From: Mycobacterium sherrisii
Lineage (GTDB): Bacteria > Actinomycetota > Actinomycetes > Mycobacteriales > Mycobacteriaceae
Length of the DNA stretch: 64,000 nucleotides
Assembly (NCBI RefSeq): GCF_002102355.1
Contig: NZ_LQPT01000060.1
Span: 1-64,000, forward strand
Reading direction: 5' to 3'
Numbering within the stretch: the stretch's first letter is position 1; each line of letters begins with the position of its first letter. The position numbers and the translations under genes are program-made. Positions 51,630 through 61,285 of this stretch are shown in pieces. The notes beneath the pieces are model-generated. The model saw nothing but the letters and a program-made list of their open reading frames with translations. It searched no databases and was not told where the DNA came from.

Positions 51630-52529
51630 TCAGCGCAGCACCGCGGTCAGGTAGCCCGACGCGTCGCCGAATGCGGCAAGCTCGTCCTGCGGTACCTGGA
51701 AACCGTTGGCGGCGTACGCCTGTTCGGTGTTCTTGACGTCGACCTGCCAGCCACGTGCGGTGAGATATTCGCCGGGAGTGTTGCGGTCGCCGGTGTAGAA
51801 CAACTCGGCGAGATTGATATTGGAGTCAATGCGCCGCGACCGCTCGGTAAGGCGCTCCGCCCAATCCGCGGGAATGCTGCGGAAATCCAAATGCTCGCAG
51901 GCGATGCGGCTGCCGGATGTCGACAGCGCGGCGATGTTGTCGAACAACCTGTCCTGGGCCTCCGGCGGCAGGTACACCAGCAACCCCTCGGCGCTCCACG
52001 CGGTGGGCCGATGCGGGTCGAACCCCGCACCGATCAGGGCCGCGGGCCAGTCGTCGCGCAGGTCGATCGCGACGGTGCGGCGCTGCGCGGGCGGCTGGGC
52101 GCCCAGGTCGGCCAGGGTGCGGGTTTTGAAGTCGATGACGCCGGGTTGGTCGATCTCGTAGACCACGGTGTCCGCCGGCCAGGGCAGCCGGTAGGCCCGG
52201 GTGTCCAGACCCGACGCCAGGATCACCGCCTGCCGGACACCCGCCTCGGCGGCCTGCAGGAAGAAGTCATCGAAAAACCGGGTCCGTACGGCGATCTGTT
52301 CGTTCATCGCCCGCCGGTTCAATATCGGGTCCTGGTTGTCGCCGAGTTCACCATCGATCAACTTGACAAAGGTGTCGATGCCGACCGCGCGCACCAGGGG
52401 ATCGGCCCACGGGTCGTCGAGCAGCGGATCCTGCCCTTGGGACGCCATGGCGCGGGAGGCCGCGACCGCGGTCGCGGTCGCTCCCACGCTGGATGCCAGA
52501 TCCCAGGTGTCGTTCTCGGTGCGCGCCAT
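51630..52529 (-). CDS. SAM-dependent methyltransferase, TIGR00027/LCM family
   Basis: 299 residues of the large mycobacterial family of leucine-carboxyl-methyltransferase-like proteins. SRAMASQGQDPLLDDPWADP, AVRTRFFDDFF, the SAM motif VILASGLDTRAYRLPW and WSAEGLLVYLPPEAQ are typical. Substrates of this family are mostly unknown; some act on lipids or small acids. ATG 52529 has GGAAGG 8 bases upstream. It is downstream of, but separated by 79 bases from, the mce-associated genes and may be transcribed alone. Confidence 0.9.
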   Translation of the reverse strand: MARTENDTWDLASSVGATATAVAASRAMASQGQDPLLDDPWADPLVRAVGIDTFVKLIDGELGDNQDPILNRRAMNEQIAVRTRFFDDFFLQAAEAGVRQAVILASGLDTRAYRLPWPADTVVYEIDQPGVIDFKTRTLADLGAQPPAQRRTVAIDLRDDWPAALIGAGFDPHRPTAWSAEGLLVYLPPEAQDRLFDNIAALSTSGSRIACEHLDFRSIPADWAERLTERSRRIDSNINLAELFYTGDRNTPGEYLTARGWQVDVKNTEQAYAANGFQVPQDELAAFGDASGYLTAVLR

Positions 52530-52608
52530 GCCAATGTCCTTCCGTCACGCCTCTGCGTTAGTTAGATCAGTTAATTACTGTGACCCACTGTACGCGGCGA
52601 CGCCGGGT

Positions 52609-53373
52609 CTACAGGCGCAGCACGGATCCGAGCGCGGCGAGCGGAATGTGCGCCTGCACGGTGCCGCCGTCCATGAACCACTGCGGCAACCCGGGCGAGA
52701 AGTTGATGGGCTCGTCGTGGGCGACGGGATAGTCCGGCATGTAGAGAATTAACTCGTCGGGGGTCAGTGCCCAGGCCTTGTATGCCCCGGAATACACCTT
52801 GTCCGGGGTCCACCGGTCGACCAGGAACGGGTAGGTCCCCGGATCGTGCGGTGGGGGCGCCTGATCGAGCGCGGTCTGGATGAACGGCTGCGCCAGCGGG
52901 GGGATCGCGGTCAGCGGGTTCGACGTCGTCAGATCGGCTAACCGGACCCGCTTACCGCTGGCCATGTCGAAGGTGAAGGTGCGGTAGGCGTTGTTGGGTT
53001 GGGGGCCGTCGGCGTGGTAGTTCTCGTGGAAGACCGCGCTGAGCAGATTGCCGTGCCGGAAGATCTGGTAGTTCTCCTCGCCGTAGCTGTCGGCGGCCAT
53101 GTGCGCGTTGGCGGTGCGCCAGTTGTTCACCAGGGTGCGCAGGTAGTCGCGCACCACGGCGCCGGTGGTGGCGTCGTCGATGAGCTCGCCGGGCAGCGCC
53201 ACCTTGATGTCTCGGACGGCATTGCGTTCGGAGGTCACCGTGGTATGGCAGTACTGGCCGTCCCAGTCGCCGCCGAGTTCGCCGCAGAACGACGGCGCCG
53301 ATGCGTGCGCGGTCGCGTTGCCGGGAAGTGTTGCGGTGACGGCCAATACGACTGCCGCGACAAGCCGTGGCAT
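52609..53373 (-). CDS. Secreted DUF3298/RsiV-type protein
   Basis: 254 residues from ATG 53373, overlapping the previous stop by one base. A signal peptide (about 1-25, ending ATAHASA) is followed by a two-Cys N-terminal part (FCGELGGDWDGQYCH) and a domain like DUF3298/DUF4163 of RsiV and the mycobacterial MPT64/TB22.2 group: NYQIFRHGNLLSAVFHENYH, FDMASGKRVRLADL, DELILYMPDYPVAHDEPINF. Exported; function unknown. Its coupling to the Mce-associated protein gene suggests a role with the Mce transporter. Confidence 0.75.
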   Translation of the reverse strand: MPRLVAAVVLAVTATLPGNATAHASAPSFCGELGGDWDGQYCHTTVTSERNAVRDIKVALPGELIDDATTGAVVRDYLRTLVNNWRTANAHMAADSYGEENYQIFRHGNLLSAVFHENYHADGPQPNNAYRTFTFDMASGKRVRLADLTTSNPLTAIPPLAQPFIQTALDQAPPPHDPGTYPFLVDRWTPDKVYSGAYKAWALTPDELILYMPDYPVAHDEPINFSPGLPQWFMDGGTVQAHIPLAALGSVLRL

Positions 53374-54029
53374 CACAGCAACTGCACCTTGCTCGCCCGC
53401 CAACGACCGTCGACCAGCTCCATGGTCATCTTGATCCGGCTACGGTCGATGCGCGGGTCGGGCGCCTGGCTGTTGGTCACGGTCTGGTCGATAAAGACAA
53501 GCACCACAACCTTGTTCGTGGACTCGGACTGAATTGCCGAGTCCACCACCACGCCGTGCGCCGTGGCCTTGTTGTCGATCAGCAGTTGGCGCAGCTGCAC
53601 GCTGGATTGGGTGTACATGTCTTTGAATTCGCCGGTCGCGCCGTCGAGCACCTGGCGGAAGTTCTCGTCGACGTTGTTGGAGTCGATGCTGGTGAGCACG
53701 TGCGCGTAGGAGATCGCGGCCTGCTGGGCTTGGCGGCCGGCTTCTTGCACGCGATGTTCTTGCCACTGGTGCCATCCGAGGAACCCGTTGACGGCAAGGG
53801 AGGCGATCAGCAGCAGCGGCAGCAGGGCGCGGCGCAGGTAGCGTCCCCACGGCCGGCCGCGCAGGTACAATTTTTTCTTCTCGTTGCGCCCGAACGGGAT
53901 GTCGTCGTCGGCGGCGGAGTCGTCGTCCAGCGTCTCTTCAGCCTCTTCGGTGGGCTCTTGGGGGTCGGCCTCCGCGCCTGGTGCTTCTGGCATTTCAGCC
54001 TCGCCAACTTCCTTGGATATAGCGGTCAC
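53373..54029 (-). CDS. Mce-associated membrane protein
   Basis: 218 residues. An acidic cytoplasmic N-terminus (1-45), a basic patch, one membrane segment (about 69-87) and an extracytoplasmic NTF2-like domain with QAAISYAHVLTSIDSNNVDE and RIKMTMELVDGRWRASKVQLL. This is the Mas type (like Rv0177 or Rv3492c); some Mas proteins stabilise or regulate Mce lipid importers. GTG 54029 has GAGGAAAAC upstream. It follows mceF by 32 bases in the same operon. Confidence 0.88.
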   Translation of the reverse strand: MTAISKEVGEAEMPEAPGAEADPQEPTEEAEETLDDDSAADDDIPFGRNEKKKLYLRGRPWGRYLRRALLPLLLIASLAVNGFLGWHQWQEHRVQEAGRQAQQAAISYAHVLTSIDSNNVDENFRQVLDGATGEFKDMYTQSSVQLRQLLIDNKATAHGVVVDSAIQSESTNKVVVLVFIDQTVTNSQAPDPRIDRSRIKMTMELVDGRWRASKVQLL

Positions 54030-54061
54030 GGTGTTTTCCTCGTTCCGAGGTTACGGCGGTC

Positions 54062-55312
54062 TCAGTGCGGTGGTTCGATGGGCAGCGGCGGACCGCCGTA
54101 GGGCGTGGGAATCGTGAAGCGGCCCTTCGGAGTTGGATCGGTTCGGCGGCCGAGGTCCGCTCCCGGCGGCGGCCCGGCGGTGTCGTCGCCGGCCGGGCGG
54201 GGCGCGTTCTTGGCGCCGCGGATCGAGACGGCGGGATCGTCGTCGCGGCAGTAGGTGTACATGAACGGCTCGTAGTAGTCGGCGGCCGACGGCGCATGTG
54301 CCGGCGTCCCGTAGTCGCACACGTAGCGGGGGTAGAGGTCGGCGATGGCCCAGACTCCGTGGTCGTGGAAGGCGCTCGCCACCGCATCCAGCACCGAGCC
54401 CCGATAGTCGGGAAACAGCGCGTTGAGCGCCGGCACCCGCAGGTAGAGCAGCTGCGACATGGTCGCCATGCTGCCCAGCAGCTGCACCATGGTGTCGGAA
54501 TTGTCGGAGAACAGGTTGTCGATCGCGGTCAAGGTGCGCGGCGTCTGTGCGGTCAGCCGCCGGTACCCGGCCTGCATCCTGGCGACGCCGGACAGGGTGT
54601 GGTTGAGTTCGGTTGCGGTGGCAGCCAAACCGGCATTCTTGTCGCCCGCCAGGGTGAGGACCACCCGGCTGGTCTTGATGATGCTTGTGGTCTCGGGAAG
54701 CACCGAATCGAGCGTCGACAGCAGGAAGGTGCCGCCGTCCACGATCGCCGCCAACTTGCTCGGGCCCGCCTTGCTCAAGCTCAACTCCTTTTTGATCAGC
54801 TCGATCTTGCGGGGATCGACCTGCGACAGCAGCCCGTCCGCGTCGCCGAGCAACCGCGCCAAGCTGACCGGCACGGTGGCGTGGTCCAGGGCGATGCGGC
54901 TGCCGTCGTGCAGGTATGGCCCGGCGTCGGAGTCGGCTTCGAAGTTGATGTATTGTTCGCCGGCCGGCGACAACGCCGACACATGCACGACGCTGCTGGC
55001 CGGGATGCGTACCCTCGACGTGATGTTGGCGATCGCGTTGACCCCGGTGGGCGTGATCTGCAACGACTCGACGCGGCCGATGCGCACGCCGCGCAACGCG
55101 ACATCCTGATTGGGAAGCAGGCCGCCGGAATCCGGCAGCTGCACGGTGACCCGATACGACGACGCGAACGGCGTCACCCGCAGGGCGCCGATCAACAGAT
55201 ACGCCGAGCCGATCACCAGGGTCAGCACCAGGCCGGCCACCGACAGCCAGACCTGTTGGCGGTGAGCCGCGCGCACGGCGCGGACCACGGCGGTGGCGAC
55301 CGAATCGATCAC
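54062..55312 (-). CDS. mceF: Mce-family protein MceF
   Basis: 416 residues. One N-terminal membrane segment (about 22-44) and an MCE/MlaD domain (about 50-130, ASSYRVTVQLPDSGGLLPNQ), then a helical Mce4-type C-terminal domain and a Pro/Gly-rich tail. MceA-F form a periplasm-spanning hexamer that carries hydrophobic substrates to the YrbE permease. GTG 55312 overlaps the mceE stop; the frame is open upstream but only within mceE. Last of the six mce genes. Confidence 0.9.
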   Translation of the reverse strand: MIDSVATAVVRAVRAAHRQQVWLSVAGLVLTLVIGSAYLLIGALRVTPFASSYRVTVQLPDSGGLLPNQDVALRGVRIGRVESLQITPTGVNAIANITSRVRIPASSVVHVSALSPAGEQYINFEADSDAGPYLHDGSRIALDHATVPVSLARLLGDADGLLSQVDPRKIELIKKELSLSKAGPSKLAAIVDGGTFLLSTLDSVLPETTSIIKTSRVVLTLAGDKNAGLAATATELNHTLSGVARMQAGYRRLTAQTPRTLTAIDNLFSDNSDTMVQLLGSMATMSQLLYLRVPALNALFPDYRGSVLDAVASAFHDHGVWAIADLYPRYVCDYGTPAHAPSAADYYEPFMYTYCRDDDPAVSIRGAKNAPRPAGDDTAGPPPGADLGRRTDPTPKGRFTIPTPYGGPPLPIEPPH

Positions 55313-56508
55313 GGCGGTCCCGGTGCCGGCCGGGGAGGGCCGGGGGCGACGTCGATTTGCCCTGGGACGTCCGGGTCCGGAAGGACGGGAACCTGCGGCG
55401 AATTCGGACCGCGGCCGACCACGCGTTCTTGCAGCCGCCACAGCGTGTACTTCAGGGTGCCGACGAGCAGGTTCACGTTGTAGTGATGCGGCCCGTGCAG
55501 CCCGATGTCACCGGGGTACCCGATGTCGGGAAGGGATCCCAAGATCAGCTTGTCAACACCGACGTGCACCGAAATGGCGCTTCCCGCAGTCGATTTCACC
55601 AATGGCGGGATCAGCCGGTTCAGGGCGTAAAAGCTGGTGTCCGGGCTGACCGCGACATCGTTGGCAGCACCGGCGATCGCGTTCAAGTCGCGGATCAAGC
55701 TGCGCCCGCTGGTGTCGGTGCCGCCGATCGCCGGGAATCTGGCCAGCAACCGGGCGGTGTCGCCGGCCTGCACCGCCAAATCGGCCAGCTCGGTGGTGTT
55801 GTCGGCTAGGGTCGCGGTGGCGGGCTGGGCCGCGTTCATCAGGTCGGTGATGGTGGCGTCCTTGGCGTCGAGTTGATCTGATAGCCGGGACATTTGGGCC
55901 AACGCACTGGAAATCTGGTCCGAGCGGGTGTCGAGGGTGCCAACCAGTTGGTTCGATTTGCGAATCAGCTCACCGAAGGCCTGGCCCTGGTCGCCGGTGG
56001 CCTTGCCGAATCCGTTGATGATGTTGGTGAAGTTGCGGACGGCGCCGCCGTTGACCAAGATCGCCGCCGAGCTCAACACCGACTCGACGGTCGCCGCCGC
56101 CGCGGTGGAATCCAGGCCGATGGTGTCGCCGTCGTGCAGCATCGGCATGTCCGCGGGATCGTCGGCGGGCGGCTTCAGCGCGACGAACACGTCGCCGAGC
56201 GGTGTGGCGGTACGTAATTCGGCGGTGCTGCCCCGCGGCAGCAGCACGCCGTCGCGGATCCGCAGCGTGGTGACCGCGGTGTAGTTGCGGGCCCGCATCG
56301 ACTCGACCTGGCCCACGTCGGCGCCGGCGAGTTTGACCTTCGCGTTCATCGGCAGGTTGAGCGCGTTGGAGAACACCGCGGTCAACAGGTACCCGCCCGA
56401 GCCCAGGCCGGGCGCCGGGAGGGGCAGGCTGGCAAGGCCGTTGGTGGCGCACCCCGACGTGATCAGCGCCGCGGCGACCGCGGCGAGACAGCCCCGGGCG
56501 GTGCTCAT
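55309..56508 (-). CDS. mceE: Mce-family lipoprotein MceE (LprK-like)
   Basis: 399 residues. A lipoprotein signal peptide with ALITSGC puts the lipid anchor on Cys20, as in the MceE/LprK/LprN class. The MCE domain (about 40-120) includes NAKVKLAGADVGQVESMRAR; a long helical region follows, and the tail is Pro-rich. ATG 56508 overlaps mceD (ATGA). It is a subunit of the Mce lipid importer. Confidence 0.92.
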   Translation of the reverse strand: MSTARGCLAAVAAALITSGCATNGLASLPLPAPGLGSGGYLLTAVFSNALNLPMNAKVKLAGADVGQVESMRARNYTAVTTLRIRDGVLLPRGSTAELRTATPLGDVFVALKPPADDPADMPMLHDGDTIGLDSTAAAATVESVLSSAAILVNGGAVRNFTNIINGFGKATGDQGQAFGELIRKSNQLVGTLDTRSDQISSALAQMSRLSDQLDAKDATITDLMNAAQPATATLADNTTELADLAVQAGDTARLLARFPAIGGTDTSGRSLIRDLNAIAGAANDVAVSPDTSFYALNRLIPPLVKSTAGSAISVHVGVDKLILGSLPDIGYPGDIGLHGPHHYNVNLLVGTLKYTLWRLQERVVGRGPNSPQVPVLPDPDVPGQIDVAPGPPRPAPGPP

Positions 56509-57626
56509 TTCTGCCCCATCGCGGCCATGCCGTCCAGCACATAGGTCAACCCGAAATCCGGGCCGAAGTCGCCAATGGTGCCGGTGCTGCAGCCCAGTTG
56601 GCGCAGTCCCATCAGGTTGCAGATTTCCTTGGTGTACTGACTGTCGAAGAGCAGTCGGTCGGTGAGAAAGCGTGCCCGCACCGCGCCGTTCGCGCGGTCG
56701 ACCATGTTGTAGGCGTTGTCGGCCAGCATCGGCGCCACGTCCAGCAATTCGGCGAGGTCGCGGCGCTGGTCGGTGACCACCTGCAACAGGTTGTTGCCGT
56801 GACCGACGGACTGCTTGATGGCGTCGCGATTGGCGTCCAGCAGGTCACCGGCGCGCTGGATCAGCTGGTCGAGTTTGCGGCCGGTGCTCCCGCCGCCGAT
56901 GTCCTCATCGGCCATGATCTGGCTGACTTGATGGATGGTGGAGGCGAATTCGCGCAGCTTGGCGTCATTGGCGGCGATCGCGTCGAACAGCGTGCTGATG
57001 TTCTTGACGATCGTGGTGATCTGCTCCCGGGTCGCCGCGCCGCCGTCACTGGACAGGCGCAGCGCCTTGGACAGCTCGTCGAGCGCCGATTTGATCCGTT
57101 CGCCATTGCCCGCGACGACCTTGGTGCCGTTGTTGAGCACGTCGGCGACCGGCCCGCCGCCGTGGCCGTCACCCTCCAGCGACTTGGTCACCTTGTCGAG
57201 AACGTCGAGCACGCGGCTGAATTCGACGGGCGTCTTGGTGCGGGGCAGCCCGATGGTGTCGTGGTCGCCCAGCACGGGACCGCCGCGGTACGGCGGGGTC
57301 AGTTCGATCTGCCGGTCGGTGAGGATGGACGTAGAGACGGTGACGGCCTGCGCGGTGGCGGGAATCTTGACGCGGCGCTCGACGGTGAACTCGACCTCGA
57401 CGTACGGGCCCTTGGCGGTGATCTTGGTGATCTTGCCGACCGGCATGCCCAGCACGGCCACCACGTTGCCCTCGTAAAGACCTGAGGCGCTGTCGAATTG
57501 GGCGGTCACCGAGATCGTGTCCGGGTCGGAACCCAGGTACCACCAGGCGGCGCCGAGTGCCGCCGCCAGCACCGCCAGGGCGGCGGCCAGGGCCAGCACT
57601 TTGGACCGGATCCGCGGCGTCCTCAC
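56505..57626 (-). CDS. mceD: Mce-family protein MceD
   Basis: 373 residues from GTG 57626, overlapping the mceC stop. One membrane segment (about 8-31), MCE domain (about 35-115, TISVTAQFDSASGLYEGNVV and VLGMPVGKITKI), then helical repeats. It is the fourth subunit of the importer; no lipobox. The C-terminus ends in a short DFGPDFGLTYVLDGM segment without the long Pro-rich tail of many MceD proteins. Confidence 0.9.
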   Translation of the reverse strand: MRTPRIRSKVLALAAALAVLAAALGAAWWYLGSDPDTISVTAQFDSASGLYEGNVVAVLGMPVGKITKITAKGPYVEVEFTVERRVKIPATAQAVTVSTSILTDRQIELTPPYRGGPVLGDHDTIGLPRTKTPVEFSRVLDVLDKVTKSLEGDGHGGGPVADVLNNGTKVVAGNGERIKSALDELSKALRLSSDGGAATREQITTIVKNISTLFDAIAANDAKLREFASTIHQVSQIMADEDIGGGSTGRKLDQLIQRAGDLLDANRDAIKQSVGHGNNLLQVVTDQRRDLAELLDVAPMLADNAYNMVDRANGAVRARFLTDRLLFDSQYTKEICNLMGLRQLGCSTGTIGDFGPDFGLTYVLDGMAAMGQK

Positions 57627-58651
57627 TTGCAGTCCTTGAAGTACTGGATCATGCCGAACTGCTTGGCGCGCCCGCTGATTGCGCACATCCACGAGTCGAT
57701 CAGCGGGACGTTGCTGGCGTTGAAGTTCACCGCGTTGCCGTCGCCGGTGAGGTTGGCCGCTTCCCGGAAGAAGATGGGACTGATCTGCAGCATGTTGGCC
57801 AGCAGGTCGTCGTGCTGGGCCATCATGGCGGTGAAATCCCGCATGTCGGTGATCAGCGAGTCCAGGCCGGACCGGTCGTTGACCACGATCCGACTCATCG
57901 TGTCGACCAGGGTGGTCAGCGATTGCATCATGGCGTGGAACACGACCCGCCGCGCGACGAACTGGCCCAGCAGGTCCTGTCCCTGGTTGATCAGATTGCC
58001 GACGCCGGCCTGCTGGCGGCGCAACGTGTTGGTCACCCGTTCGGTGCTGACCAGCAATTGGCCCAATTGGTCGCGGCGAACCGCGATGATGGACGACAGC
58101 GAGCGAATGTTGTTCATCGCCTGGGGTACCACCGCCGGCAGGCCTTCGAGCTGCTTGCCCAGCACGGCGAGCGATTGCGCGAACCGGTCGGAGTCGACCT
58201 GTTCGAACGTCGTCGTCGCATCCTGCAATGCCGATTGCAGGTCGTAGGGAACTTGGGTGCGCGACAGATCAAAGGTGCCGTGCGGCAGGGCTTTCGGGCC
58301 GCTGGGTTGCACCGACAGGTAGCGCGATCCGAGAATGGTGGCGACCTTGATCTCGGCGCGCGAATCCTTGCCCAGCACGATGTCGTCCCGAATTTTCAGG
58401 CCCGCCTCGACGTGATCACCGTCGAGTTTCATGCTGGTGACCTCGCCCACGGGAATGCCCGCGACCACCACCGGATTTCCCGGTCGCAGCGAAGCCGCCT
58501 GCAGGAACTCCGCGGTGTAGTGCCGATATCCGGCGCCGAGCGCATGCACCGCCAGCATGGCCCCGATCACCACCGCCACCACGACGACGGCGATGAACCC
58601 GAGCCACGTCTTGTTGTAACTTTCCAGGGATCGTTTCTTCGAATCAGCCAC
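57623..58651 (-). CDS. mceC: Mce-family protein MceC
   Basis: 342 residues. A basic cytoplasmic end, one membrane segment (about 17-40), and an MCE domain (about 43-125: YTAEFLQAASLRPGNPVVVA, GIPVGEVTSMKL, ILGSRYLSVQP). Shorter than most MceC proteins, lacking a long Pro-rich tail; the C-terminus has a Cys pair (WMCAISGRAKQFGMIQYFKD, then C). GTG 58651 overlaps mceB by 8 bases. Confidence 0.9.
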   Translation of the reverse strand: MADSKKRSLESYNKTWLGFIAVVVVAVVIGAMLAVHALGAGYRHYTAEFLQAASLRPGNPVVVAGIPVGEVTSMKLDGDHVEAGLKIRDDIVLGKDSRAEIKVATILGSRYLSVQPSGPKALPHGTFDLSRTQVPYDLQSALQDATTTFEQVDSDRFAQSLAVLGKQLEGLPAVVPQAMNNIRSLSSIIAVRRDQLGQLLVSTERVTNTLRRQQAGVGNLINQGQDLLGQFVARRVVFHAMMQSLTTLVDTMSRIVVNDRSGLDSLITDMRDFTAMMAQHDDLLANMLQISPIFFREAANLTGDGNAVNFNASNVPLIDSWMCAISGRAKQFGMIQYFKDCK

Positions 58652-59699
58652 CGGCGGTACTCCTGCATCGCGGCGTGTGCCAAGTCTTGTTGCCCGGGGT
58701 GGCGGCGGCCACGATGATCGGCACGACGTCGTTGAGGCCGGGGAAGAAGCCCAGGAAATTCACGTCGCACACGTATGCGTTACCGTAGGCGCCCTGGTTA
58801 CCCACGCGGACAAGCCCTTTCAATAGCAATGGGATGTTGTCGCCGAAGAACGCCAGCTGCGGTTCGACATCCATCAAGTGCCTGGCCACCCCGGGTTTGC
58901 GGTCGATGAATTCGCGCAGCGCGGGGTAGACGTCGGTGGCCGAGGTCGAAAGCCGCCCCATCACCCGGGCCAGCGCTCCCACCGACGCCACCAGCTCCGG
59001 ACGCCGCCGGTCGAGCCGGTCGATCACCGTACGCGTCTGGGTGATGACCCCGTCGAGGTTGTCATTCTGTTGCGCAAGGTTGCCGACGACTTTGTTGAGG
59101 TCGGTGATGACGTTGCCCAGCGCCTGGTCTCGTCCGGCGAATGTCTCGGTCAGCGTTGATGTTTGGCTGATCAATGTGGCCAATGACGCGGTGTCACCCT
59201 GCAGCGACGCGATGATCCCCTTGGTGAGGTTGTCGGCATCCTGCGGGTTGAGCAAGCTGAACAGCGGTTCGTACCCGTTGAGTAACGCGGTGACGTCAAA
59301 GGATGGTTCGGTGCGGTCCAGTGGCAGCGTGCTGCCCGGCGGCAGCAGGTTTCGATCGCCTTCGGGCCCGAGGGACAGGCCGAGGTATCGCTGCCCGACG
59401 ATGTTCTGGTATGTCACCGAGGCGACGGTGTTGCCGTATACGTGCTGATCGGTTTGCACCACGAACGCGACCCGCGCCAGCTTTCCGTCCAATTCGACGC
59501 TTTCCACCCGACCGACGCGCACCCCGGCCACCCGGACGTCGTCGCCCTCGCGCAGCCCGTAGACATCGGTGAACAATGCCGAATACTTGGCGGTGTCGCC
59601 GGCGACGTCGCGGCGCAGACTCACGTACACCAGCCAGGTCAGTGTCAACGCGACGACCATGAACAAGGTGAGGCCGATCAGCGGGGCCCGGAATCTCAT
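58644..59699 (-). CDS. mceB: Mce-family protein MceB
   Basis: 351 residues. One membrane segment (about 7-28) and an MCE domain (about 36-120: KYSALFTDVYGLREGDDVRV, AGVRVGRVESVEL, NIVGQRYLGLSLG), then a helical domain and a short C-terminal part with two Cys (YVCDVNFLGFFPG). ATG 59699 overlaps the mceA stop. It is the second subunit of the Mce importer. Confidence 0.92.
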   Translation of the reverse strand: MRFRAPLIGLTLFMVVALTLTWLVYVSLRRDVAGDTAKYSALFTDVYGLREGDDVRVAGVRVGRVESVELDGKLARVAFVVQTDQHVYGNTVASVTYQNIVGQRYLGLSLGPEGDRNLLPPGSTLPLDRTEPSFDVTALLNGYEPLFSLLNPQDADNLTKGIIASLQGDTASLATLISQTSTLTETFAGRDQALGNVITDLNKVVGNLAQQNDNLDGVITQTRTVIDRLDRRRPELVASVGALARVMGRLSTSATDVYPALREFIDRKPGVARHLMDVEPQLAFFGDNIPLLLKGLVRVGNQGAYGNAYVCDVNFLGFFPGLNDVVPIIVAAATPGNKTWHTPRCRSTAGG

Positions 59700-61285
59700 T
59701 GGGGCCCTCCGGACTTCAGCGATACCGTGGTGCCGCGGGCGACCGGACCCAGTAGCAGGGCGGTGGCGTCATTGGCGGGCGCGCCGGTGATCACCGTCAA
59801 CATGTTTCGTTCGTATTGGCTGCCGACGGGTCCCACGTTTCCGCCGAAGGTGCCTTGGTACGACGACTGCGGTATCCACGGGGCTTTGGGTGCCACCGGT
59901 GGCACCCACGGCGCGTTCGGCGCCGGAGTCGCGGGCGCCCCGGGCGACGGATTGTCGGGGTTGGCACTGCCCGGTACCGGCGGTGACGGTGTAATCCCAG
60001 GCGCCAGTGGAGGATTGGGATCGGTCAGGTTCGGGTTGGGGTTGATCAGCGGCGGTCCGACCGCGACCAGGTTTCCGTTCGGTCCGATGACGGTCCCCGG
60101 CGGCGGCGCGAGGTCCTTGGGCGGCTGATAGTTCTGCGGCAGCAGCACTTCCGGCAAGTCCGGCCGCACCGGAATGAGCGGTGCGGTGAAGCAGCTGGGC
60201 CCCTTCAGCTCGCCGTAGTGCGGGCAGTCCGCGCGGGTGTAGGTGGAGCTGGGGGTAAAAGTCAGCATTGCTCGCATGTTGCCGACGTCTCGTCCCGGTA
60301 CCCAGACCTCGTCCATGAACCGATTGGCCAGATTGTCCAATTTGGTCACCGCGGGCACGAAGTTGTTCGACTTCATCGCCAGGACGCCGAGCACCGGGGT
60401 GAAATCGGTGGTAATCCTGATCAGCTGATCGATGTGATGGTCGAAGGAGGTCCGCGTCGTGCCGAGCGTGTAGTCGGCACCGGAGAGCAGCGAGACCAAC
60501 TGCTCTCGCGTTTCGGCGAAGGTCTGCATCGGTTCGACCGCCTGATGCAGGGCGTCCAGCAGGTCGGGTGCGGTCTGCGCCAGGCCGCCCGCCGCGTCGA
60601 CCAGCGCGGACAGGGTGGACGGGCCGGTGTCGCTGCCGACAATCGAATTCAGTTGATCGAGAAGGCGATTCAGTTGCGCCCCGGCGGACAGCAGCGCACC
60701 GCGCCGGTGATCGGTGGCGGCGCCGAGCGCGGCCAGGATTCCCACGGACCGGTCGTCGCGTCCCCGTCCGGCAGCGGCCAGCAGGTCGCGCAGCTTGCTG
60801 ACGGTGGTCTGGAACAACACGGTCGGGAGCCGGGTGTCTTCCGGGATGTGGGCGCCCGCCTTGATCGCCGAACCGGTGTCGGCGGCACCGCTGCCCACCA
60901 GTTGCACCGAGGACACGGCGAACACATTGCTGGGCACCACTCGCGCGGTGACCGAGGCCGGAATCGATTGAGCGTACTGAGGTTTGAGATTGATGTGGAC
61001 ATGGTTGGGTTGGCCGTGGCTGGCGGGGATGACTTCGTCGACCATCCCGACGAGCACACCGTGATATTTGACGTCGGACTTCTGCGGCAGCCCGTCGCCG
61101 ACGTTGACCAGGTCGGCGACCACCCGTAGGTAGTTGTTGAGCCGGCCGGTGGACTTGGCCACCATCGCGACCGTCAGCAGCGACGAGACCGCCAGCACCG
61201 CCACCCCGATGGCCAGCAGTTGCCGATTCGAGGGCCCGCGCCCGTCCACCTCGAGCAGATTCGGCTGACCGGCCAACTCAACCAC
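59696..61285 (-). CDS. mceA: Mce-family protein MceA
   Basis: 529 residues. A short cytoplasmic end, a membrane segment (about 23-45), the MCE domain (about 52-130: DGLPQKSDVKYHGVLVGMVD), a helical domain, and a long Pro/Asn-rich tail from about 385 (NPNPNLTDPNPPLAPG). GTG 61285 overlaps the yrbEB stop by 8 bases. I cannot say which mce family number it belongs to; it does not look like Mce1-Mce4 A proteins as I remember them. Confidence 0.9.
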   Translation of the reverse strand: MVELAGQPNLLEVDGRGPSNRQLLAIGVAVLAVSSLLTVAMVAKSTGRLNNYLRVVADLVNVGDGLPQKSDVKYHGVLVGMVDEVIPASHGQPNHVHINLKPQYAQSIPASVTARVVPSNVFAVSSVQLVGSGAADTGSAIKAGAHIPEDTRLPTVLFQTTVSKLRDLLAAAGRGRDDRSVGILAALGAATDHRRGALLSAGAQLNRLLDQLNSIVGSDTGPSTLSALVDAAGGLAQTAPDLLDALHQAVEPMQTFAETREQLVSLLSGADYTLGTTRTSFDHHIDQLIRITTDFTPVLGVLAMKSNNFVPAVTKLDNLANRFMDEVWVPGRDVGNMRAMLTFTPSSTYTRADCPHYGELKGPSCFTAPLIPVRPDLPEVLLPQNYQPPKDLAPPPGTVIGPNGNLVAVGPPLINPNPNLTDPNPPLAPGITPSPPVPGSANPDNPSPGAPATPAPNAPWVPPVAPKAPWIPQSSYQGTFGGNVGPVGSQYERNMLTVITGAPANDATALLLGPVARGTTVSLKSGGPQ